From an uncultured Clostridia bacterium (GTDB lineage Bacteria; Bacillota; Clostridia; Oscillospirales; Acutalibacteraceae), in NCBI GenBank assembly GCA_947369085.1, contig CANBJR010000021.1, forward strand, positions 1 through 38,354: a DNA stretch of 38,354 bases, in the 5' to 3' direction. The notes under the pieces were generated by a model, which was not told the origin of the DNA, searched no databases, and saw only the letters and a list, made by a program, of their open reading frames with translations. This document shows positions 32,921-38,354 of the stretch, in pieces. Positions within the stretch are counted from its first letter, which is position 1, and the number at the start of each line of letters is the position of its first letter. Made by a program: the position numbers and the translations under genes.

Positions 32921-34963
32921 ATGAATTTTTTTAAAAGGCGCAAAAAGCGTAATTCAAAAAATAAATACCCAAAAACGACGATTACCGTCTGCATAATAAT
33001 TACGCTTGCTTTCTTTGCAATTTTTACGGCGCGCCTTGTTGACTGGCAGCTTATCCACGGCAGTGAGTACAGCGAGCTTGCGAAACGCTCTACAAGCTAT
33101 ACCGTTAAGACCGACGCAACAAGAGGTGAAATCCTCGACAAAAACGGCAGCGGACTTGTGGTGAATACCACCCGCTACAAAATTGTGATTGATAAGCTGT
33201 ACGTAAATGAAGATACGCTTGATGCTAACCTGCTTTCGCTTATAAATCTTATGGATTTGTCGGGCGACAAGTGGGAGGACACTCTGCCGATTGCGCTTTT
33301 GGGAAGTACGTTTTCCTATAAAAATAATGCAGATGACGAAATCTCCGAGTTTTTGTCGGAGGATTTTTTAAATCTTGATGAAAATACAACGGCGCAGGAC
33401 TGTTTTAACAGCCTTGTAAAGCGCTACGAAATTGACGAAAGACTGTCGCTTAAAGAACAGAGAAATCTCGTTTCCGTTCACTATAATATGGAGCTTACAG
33501 GCTACTCAAATTCAAACCCTTACATTTTTGCAAAGGATATTAAACGCAGTACTGTCAGTACAGTAAGCGAAAACACGCAGGGCGTAAGCGGTATTGACGT
33601 GCAGACGTATCTTGTGAGAACGGCTCAGGACGCTTGTCTTGCTCCGCATATTCTCGGTGCACTCGGCTCAATTACCGAGGAAGAGTATGACGATTTAAAG
33701 GACGGAGAAAAAACATATTCCCTTACCGACAATGTAGGAAAATTCGGAATAGAGCTTGCTTTTGAAAATCAGCTCAAGGGCGAGGGCGGAATGAAGATTA
33801 TCAAGAGAAACAGCGACGGTACAATCGTGGATACGGTTGAAACGATTGATTCAAAGCCGGGCAATACGGTTTATCTTACGCTCGACAAAAAGCTTCAGAA
33901 AACGGCGGTAAAATCGCTTGCCGAAAACGTAAAGGCGGCAAAGGCGCAGGGCGTTGCCGAAAAGCAGGCACTTGGAAAAAGCGGACTCGGCGAGGACTGT
34001 GAAACAGGTGCGGTTGTAATGCTGTCGGTCAAGGATTTTTCGGTGCTTGCAGCGGCAAGCTACCCTACCTATGACCTTAATAAATACAGCGAATACGGAA
34101 ATTACTATGTAAAACTTTCCGAAAATAAAAATTCGCCGATGTACAATAGAATTTCTGTCGGAAGCTTTGCCTGCGGTTCGGTCTATAAACCCTGCGTTGC
34201 GTGTGCGGCTCTTGAGGAAAAGACGATTTCAACCGATACCGAAATTTTCTGCAAGCAGGAATACGACTACTATCCGAGCAATGTTGTGCATTGTATGCAC
34301 TATCACGGCGATTTAAATTTGACAGGAGCGATTGCTCAGTCGTGCAACTACTTTTTTGCCGAAACAGGCAGACGTCTTGGAATTGAAACAATGTACCTAT
34401 ATTCCGAAAAATTCGGGTTAGGCGAATATACGGGAATTGAAATTGAAGAGTCAAAAGGCACGCTTGCAGGTCGTGACAGCACAAGCTGGATGCCCGGAAA
34501 CACTGTTCAGGCGGCAATCGGTCAGTCTGACAACGCTTTTACTCCGCTTCAGCTTGCCACGTATGCGGCTACCCTTGCAAACGACGGCACAAGGCTGAAA
34601 ACCCACGTTGTAAGCAAGATAACCGACTACGAACGCAAAAATAATGTGCAGGATTACAGCCGTCCGTTAGTTGTTGATAATTGTGCGGTTTCGCAGAAAA
34701 ACCTTGATATTGTACAGAAAGCAATGCTTGAAGTAACGCAAAACGAGGACGGAACGGCACATTCTGTGTTCGGCGATTACAAGGTAAAGGTTGCGGCAAA
34801 AACAGGAACGGCAGAAAACGCAGGCTCCGACCACACTACGTTTATATGCTATGCCCCCTACGATAAGCCCGAGGTAGCGGTTGCAGTTGTGATTGAGCAC
34901 GGCGCAAAGGGCAGATATTCAATGCAGGTGGCAAAGGATTTGCTCGACGGATACTTTAAATAG
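32921..34963 (+). CDS. mrdA: Penicillin-binding protein 2 (elongation transpeptidase)
   Basis: Class B PBP that cross-links peptidoglycan during elongation. The 680 residues have a basic cytoplasmic start, one membrane helix (about 19-40), the pedestal with TRGEILDKNGSGL, and a transpeptidase domain. Motifs: SVYK at about 420-423 (catalytic Ser420), SCN at about 474-476, and KTGTAEN from about 627. The ATG at 32921 has GGTGA 5 bases upstream, 31 bases after mreD. A MITE-like repeat begins 2 bases after its stop and separates it from minD. Confidence 0.94.
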   Translation: MNFFKRRKKRNSKNKYPKTTITVCIIITLAFFAIFTARLVDWQLIHGSEYSELAKRSTSYTVKTDATRGEILDKNGSGLVVNTTRYKIVIDKLYVNEDTLDANLLSLINLMDLSGDKWEDTLPIALLGSTFSYKNNADDEISEFLSEDFLNLDENTTAQDCFNSLVKRYEIDERLSLKEQRNLVSVHYNMELTGYSNSNPYIFAKDIKRSTVSTVSENTQGVSGIDVQTYLVRTAQDACLAPHILGALGSITEEEYDDLKDGEKTYSLTDNVGKFGIELAFENQLKGEGGMKIIKRNSDGTIVDTVETIDSKPGNTVYLTLDKKLQKTAVKSLAENVKAAKAQGVAEKQALGKSGLGEDCETGAVVMLSVKDFSVLAAASYPTYDLNKYSEYGNYYVKLSENKNSPMYNRISVGSFACGSVYKPCVACAALEEKTISTDTEIFCKQEYDYYPSNVVHCMHYHGDLNLTGAIAQSCNYFFAETGRRLGIETMYLYSEKFGLGEYTGIEIEESKGTLAGRDSTSWMPGNTVQAAIGQSDNAFTPLQLATYAATLANDGTRLKTHVVSKITDYERKNNVQDYSRPLVVDNCAVSQKNLDIVQKAMLEVTQNEDGTAHSVFGDYKVKVAAKTGTAENAGSDHTTFICYAPYDKPEVAVAVVIEHGAKGRYSMQVAKDLLDGYFK

Positions 34964-34965
34964 TT

Positions 34966-35350
34966 TGGAGAGTGGAGTTAAGGGTCGGTCGAGTGCCTCG
35001 ACTGGCAAATTTCCGAATTTATAATAGTGCGTGTTGTGTGGAAAGGTTTGTTTGCTGAATTTATGTCGATATGTTGGTGACGTTTAGCATTTCAGTGTAG
35101 GGAACAGTCTTGACTGTTCCGTGGGTTTACAGCTAACCTATAGGTAATCGGAACGGTCTTGACCGTTCCCTACATTATGATGTAGTGTAATTAATAAAGT
35201 CTGTGAGAAAAGTCAACGTTTAAAATTTGCGTGTCGAGGCACTCGACCGGCAACGCCGCATATAAATAAATTCGGGAATTAAACTTTTGAATTATTGTAA
35301 TCTATCCGCTTGACTGAAACTCCACAATTCACACTCCGCTCTTCACTCTT
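34966..35350 (-). repeat. MITE-like repeat R2, inverted partner of 7633-7993
   Basis: Ends with TGGAGAGTGGAGTT (left) and AACTCCAC...CACTCCGCTCTTCAC (right). Family B copy B4 is at 35097-35173. The core from about 35090 to 35325 matches the reverse complement of 7664-7905 almost base for base, including the B palindrome and the TTAATAAAGTCTGTGAGAAA block. The ends differ more. The 34964-35496 gap also holds the minD promoter and no gene. Confidence 0.87.
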
Positions 35351-35447
35351 ACAAAGGTTGTGCAATTAGCAAAAAAACAAAAATATTTTTAGCTAATATG
35401 CATAAAATATTTACAAAAAATTTGGAAGCAAAAATATTGTGCTTTTG

Positions 35448-35476
35448 TTGCCCTTTAACGAATTTTATGATAAAAT
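35448..35476 (+). promoter_or_regulatory. minD promoter
   Basis: TTGCCC at 35448-35453, 17 bases, TAAAAT at 35471-35476, with GAGG 10 bases before the start. It gives minD a promoter independent of the mre operon. Confidence 0.55.
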
Positions 35477-35496
35477 AATACAGAGGTAGTATAATT

Positions 35497-36237
35497 ATGG
35501 ATAATGTAATAGTTGTTGCGTCGGGAAAAGGCGGTACGGGTAAATCAACCGTTTGCATCTGCCTGTCCGTTGCGCTCGTAAAACAAGGCAAAAAGGTTCT
35601 GCTAATCGACTGCGACTGCGGAATGAGAGGCCTTGATATAATGCTCGATATGGAGCAGGATATTCTTTTTGATGCCTCTGACGCCGTTTGCGGCAACTGT
35701 TCGTTTGAAGAAGCTGTCTATAAAAGCAAAAATAACGATAATCTTTATCTTATGGCGGCACCGTTTGATACCGAGAACGAATTAAGTCCTTCGGTTTTTA
35801 AACAGCTTGTAAACTCGTTAAAGGGAAATTATGACTTTGTTATAATCGACTCTCCCGCAGGAATAGGTTCAGGCTTTGTAACAGCCGCCGCTCCTGCCGA
35901 CAGAGCACTGATTGTGTCTAACGCAGAGCCCACAAGCGTGCGCGGCGGTGTTAAGGTGCGTAAAAAGCTCGAGGCACTCGGAATAAGCAATATCCGTTTG
36001 GTGCTTAACCGCTTTGACCGCAAGGTGTTTAATCAGCTTGGCTTTTACAATGACCTTGACGATGTAATTGATGCTACGCAAACTCAGCTTATTGCACTTG
36101 TTCCGTTTGATATACGAATCAGCGTTATTATGCAGAGGGGTGTTGCAGGGCTTAACTGGAGCGCCGCTTCGTCGGTGTTTGACTGTCTTGCCTTGCGCCT
36201 TTGCGGTGAGCGTGTTCCGCTCGCTTTTACAGGCTGA
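35497..36237 (+). CDS. minD: MinD-like ATPase without membrane-targeting helix
   Basis: ParA/MinD-superfamily ATPase of 246 residues. Deviant Walker A KGGTGKST at 11-18, LLIDCDCGMRGLDIML (about 34-49) and DFVIIDSPAGIGSG (Walker B, about 110) match MinD, which in other species positions the division site with MinC. The alignment runs to RLCGERVPLAFTG and stops, where B. subtilis MinD continues for about 25 residues to its amphipathic membrane helix. No minC, minE or divIVA lies in the window. ATG 35497. It is followed 63 bases later by a methylglyoxal-synthase homologue. Function may therefore differ from canonical MinD. Confidence 0.82.
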   Translation: MDNVIVVASGKGGTGKSTVCICLSVALVKQGKKVLLIDCDCGMRGLDIMLDMEQDILFDASDAVCGNCSFEEAVYKSKNNDNLYLMAAPFDTENELSPSVFKQLVNSLKGNYDFVIIDSPAGIGSGFVTAAAPADRALIVSNAEPTSVRGGVKVRKKLEALGISNIRLVLNRFDRKVFNQLGFYNDLDDVIDATQTQLIALVPFDIRISVIMQRGVAGLNWSAASSVFDCLALRLCGERVPLAFTG

Positions 36238-36300
36238 TTATACCTTTTGAATATAAGTTTAGTTTTTAAGTTTTGAAATATAGTTTGGAGGATGTTGGTT

Positions 36301-36696
36301 ATGAATATTGCCCTTATTGCTCATGATGAAAAGAAAGAACTGATGGTGCAATTCTGTATTGCTTACTGCGGTGTTTTAAGCCGTAACAATCTTTGTGCTA
36401 CGGGCACTACGGGTAAAATGGTAAGCGAGGCGACAGGTCTTACAATTCAAAAGTTCCTTGCAGGCTCTCAGGGCGGCAGTCAGCAGATTGCGGCAAGAAT
36501 TGCGTGCAACGAGGTTGATATGCTTTTGTTCTTCCGTGACCCGTTAAGCCCAAAGCCCAACGAGCCTAACGATATGAATATGCTCCGCCTTTGCGATATG
36601 CACAACATTCCCGTTGCCACAAATATTGCAACAGCCGAGGTACTTATCCACGGTCTTGAGCGCGGCGACCTTGACTGGAGAAATATTTTAAGATAA
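36301..36696 (+). CDS. mgsA: Methylglyoxal synthase homologue lacking catalytic residues
   Basis: MgsA converts dihydroxyacetone phosphate to methylglyoxal. The 131 residues align over the full family length without gaps and keep the phosphate-binding ALIAHDEKKE, ATGTTGK and FFRDPL. But GGDQQ (E. coli Asp71, the catalytic base) reads GGSQQ (Ser60), and PHDPD (His98, Asp101) reads PNEPN (Asn87, Asn90). It is likely catalytically inactive or altered. ATG 36301 is chosen because GGAGG lies 9 bases upstream; the ATG at 36292 touches it. It pairs with minD downstream of mreBCD-mrdA. The name reflects homology only. Confidence 0.85.
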   Translation: MNIALIAHDEKKELMVQFCIAYCGVLSRNNLCATGTTGKMVSEATGLTIQKFLAGSQGGSQQIAARIACNEVDMLLFFRDPLSPKPNEPNDMNMLRLCDMHNIPVATNIATAEVLIHGLERGDLDWRNILR

Positions 36697-36717
36697 AATT
36701 TCTGCGAAAATACTAAA

Positions 36718-36742
36718 ATCGGGCGGCATTGTGTCGCCCGAT
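36718..36742 (+). terminator. Terminator after the mgsA homologue
   Basis: ATCGGGCG/CGCCCGAT stem with a 9-base loop, followed by a weak T-rich tail TGTTGCGTT; it overlaps the hisS -35 region. Confidence 0.6.
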
Positions 36743-36744
36743 TG

Positions 36745-36773
36745 TTGCGTTAAAAAGGGATTTATGGTACAAT
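36745..36773 (+). promoter_or_regulatory. hisS promoter
   Basis: TTGCGT at 36745-36750, 17 bases, TACAAT at 36768-36773, immediately after the preceding terminator. Confidence 0.6.
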
Positions 36774-36937
36774 AAATACAATTTACAGTTTACAATTGAA
36801 AATTAACAATTAAGGTGTGCGGCGTAGCCGCATATATAAATAAATTCGGGCACTTTACTTTTAAATTATTCCATCATATTCACTCGACCGTAATTGTTAA
36901 TTGATAATTTTAATATCAACCGTTGGAGGAGAAATAT
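36774..36937. repeat. Repeat-derived hisS leader
   Basis: The roughly 160-base leader consists of AT-rich ATTAACAATTAAGG tails, TGCGGCGTAGCCGCATATA (a palindrome, 36818-36836), AAATAAATTCGGGCACTTTA and CACTCGACCG, all fragments of the R1/R2 units in the opposite orientation. No T-box structure was recognised. Confidence 0.65.
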
Positions 36938-38269
36938 ATGGCGCTTATCACGAAGAAAATCAAGGGTACAGAGGACGTTCTGCCCAAGGAAAGTTACCGC
37001 TGGCAGTTTGTTGAAAACGTAATGCGTGAAGAATCGGGCAAATTCGGATTCAAAGAAATCCGCACTCCTGTTTTTGAGCATACCGAGCTTTTTGCAAGGG
37101 GCGTCGGTCAAACAACCGACGTTGTGCAAAAGGAGATGTACACCTTTGACACAAAGGGCGGCGAGAGTGTAACGCTTCGCCCCGAGGGTACAGCAGGTGC
37201 GGCAAGAGCCGTGCTTGAGCACGCTCTTGAAAACGAGGGACTGCCGATTAAGGCAAGCTACTTTGTTTCCTGCTACCGCTACGAAAAGCCGCAGGCAGGC
37301 AGACTTCGTGAGTTTCACCAGTTTGGTCTTGAGGTTTACGGAACACAGTCGCCTGTTGCCGACGCGGAGCTTATTTGTGCGGCACAGTCAATTTTTGACA
37401 GATTGCAAATTGAACAGCTCCACCTTGAAATCAATTCAATCGGCTGTCCCGTATGCCGTGCCGAATACCATAAGGCGCTCAAGGAATATTTTGAAGGCTA
37501 CAAAGATGAGCTTTGCGATACCTGCCTTTCACGTCTTGAGAAAAACCCGATGAGAATTCTCGACTGCAAATCACCGATTTGCTCAAAAATTGCCGAGGGT
37601 GCTCCCAAAATTACCGATTACCTCTGCGAGGAGTGCGAGGAACACTTTAAATCTGTTCAGAGATACCTCGACTCGGCAGGAGTTAAATATGTCGTAAACC
37701 CGACAATCGTCCGCGGTCTTGACTACTACACAAAAACCGTCTTTGAGTTTGTGACCGACTGCATAGGCGCACAGGGCACCGTTTGCGGAGGCGGACGTTA
37801 CGACGGTCTTATTGAGGAGCTGGGCGGAAAACACCTGCCCTCGCTTGGTTTTGCAATGGGACTTGAGCGACTGCTTATGGTAATGGACAAGCAGGGAATA
37901 AAAATTCCCGATTTCAGCGAATGTACACTTTATATTGCGACAATGGGCGAAAGTGCAAAGGAAAAGGCGTTTGAGCTTGCAATGATGCTGCGTGAAAGTT
38001 CAATGACCGTTGAAACCGACATCGTAGGCAGAGGGTTGCGTGCGCAGATGAAGTATGCCGACAAAATCGGCGCAAAATATTCAATGGTGCTCGGTGACAA
38101 CGAGCTTGAACAGAAAAAGGCTGTTATAAAGAATATGACCACTGGCAAGCAGACAACGGTAAGGCTTGACGAAAACTTCCTTGAGGACTTTATAATAATG
38201 GAAACCACTGATGAGGATGAGCCTATGGCAGGATACATTGTTAAGGACGGCAAAGTAACGCTTCTGTAA
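36938..38269 (+). CDS. hisS: Histidyl-tRNA synthetase
   Basis: Class II enzyme charging tRNA-His. The 443 residues include KGTEDVLP (7-14), motif 1 PVFEHTELFARGVG, motif 2 SCYRYEKPQAGRLREFHQFG, HisA motif VRGLDYYTKTVFE and motif 3 LGFAMGLERLL, followed by the anticodon-binding domain. ATG 36938 follows GGAGGA by 7 bases; the upstream in-frame extension would place the start before this site. Downstream 85 bases to the window end hold only a repeat-like GTGTGGAGTG and no gene. Confidence 0.97.
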   Translation: MALITKKIKGTEDVLPKESYRWQFVENVMREESGKFGFKEIRTPVFEHTELFARGVGQTTDVVQKEMYTFDTKGGESVTLRPEGTAGAARAVLEHALENEGLPIKASYFVSCYRYEKPQAGRLREFHQFGLEVYGTQSPVADAELICAAQSIFDRLQIEQLHLEINSIGCPVCRAEYHKALKEYFEGYKDELCDTCLSRLEKNPMRILDCKSPICSKIAEGAPKITDYLCEECEEHFKSVQRYLDSAGVKYVVNPTIVRGLDYYTKTVFEFVTDCIGAQGTVCGGGRYDGLIEELGGKHLPSLGFAMGLERLLMVMDKQGIKIPDFSECTLYIATMGESAKEKAFELAMMLRESSMTVETDIVGRGLRAQMKYADKIGAKYSMVLGDNELEQKKAVIKNMTTGKQTTVRLDENFLEDFIIMETTDEDEPMAGYIVKDGKVTLL

Positions 38270-38354
38270 ATACACTGCATATTAGTGTGGAGTGTTAAGA
38301 ATTACAATTATTCGGAAAACGGAGCGTATTTTATAACGATTTGCACATATGAGA

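Noticed and set aside
36774..36937. T-box riboswitch in the hisS leader
   Set aside because: The leader is made of repeat fragments; neither the T-box core nor an antiterminator pair was recognised.

Overview
The window is a chromosomal segment of a low-GC Gram-positive anaerobe, most likely a Clostridia/Oscillospiraceae (Ruminococcus-like) member of the Bacillota. The evidence is the origin-proximal gene set dnaA-dnaN-S4-recF-remB-gyrB, plus rpmH-rnpA-yidD-yidC-jag-mnmE-mnmG-rsmG-noc-parA-parB and mreBCD-mrdA-minD. All signatures are Firmicutes-type (RemB, Noc-like ParB, KhpB/Jag, C_GCAxxG_C_C protein, DUF4234/DUF2752 membrane proteins). No rRNA, tRNA, CRISPR array, prophage or transposase gene was found.

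Layout. 1-7.4 kb (minus strand): gyrB (5' part only), two small CXXC zinc-ribbon membrane proteins, remB, recF, S4 protein, dnaN, dnaA. 7.4-8.9 kb: a repeat-rich gap, then a two-gene plus-strand cassette (DUF4234, DUF2752) with a consensus promoter. 9.1-20.7 kb (minus): serS, parB, parA, noc-like, rsmG, mnmG, mnmE, jag, yidC, yidD, rnpA, rpmH, with perfect parS sites upstream of parA and inside mnmG. 21.3-30.3 kb (mostly minus): ROK glucokinase, guaB, a plus-strand lipoprotein, an ilvB / C_GCAxxG / HAD-phosphatase operon, and an rsmE-mtnN operon. At 30.3-30.5 kb the coding strand switches: mreB, mreC, mreD, mrdA, a MinD-like ATPase, a methylglyoxal-synthase homologue and hisS all run rightward.

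How the genes work together: replication initiation and clamp (DnaA, DnaN, RecF, GyrB), chromosome segregation (ParAB-parS, Noc-like), tRNA and rRNA modification (MnmE/G, RsmG, RsmE), RNase P and membrane insertion (RnpA, YidC, YidD, KhpB), and elongation/cell shape (MreBCD, PBP2).

What stands out. (1) Nearly every intergenic gap over 200 bp is built from shared short modules: a ~100-bp element (family A, about a dozen copies, carrying a conserved TATAAT near its TTTAAAC end), palindromes with changing but self-complementary cores (family B), and ~250-385-bp MITE-like units, two of which are near-identical and inverted 27 kb apart. Copies of A sit where the promoters of serS, recF and a membrane-protein gene should be. 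(2) DnaA has a changed DNA-recognition helix (RHYST where E. coli and B. subtilis have RDHTT), no consensus DnaA-box cluster was seen near dnaA, and a different short motif (TAACATT-like) occurs seven times in the dnaA-dnaN gap. (3) The MinD-like protein lacks the C-terminal membrane helix and a MinC partner, and the adjacent methylglyoxal-synthase homologue has lost three catalytic residues. (4) The rpmH-parB block runs in the same direction as dnaA, and the strand switch lies 23 kb from dnaA. All calls are by reading the sequence; no database search or statistical calculation was run.
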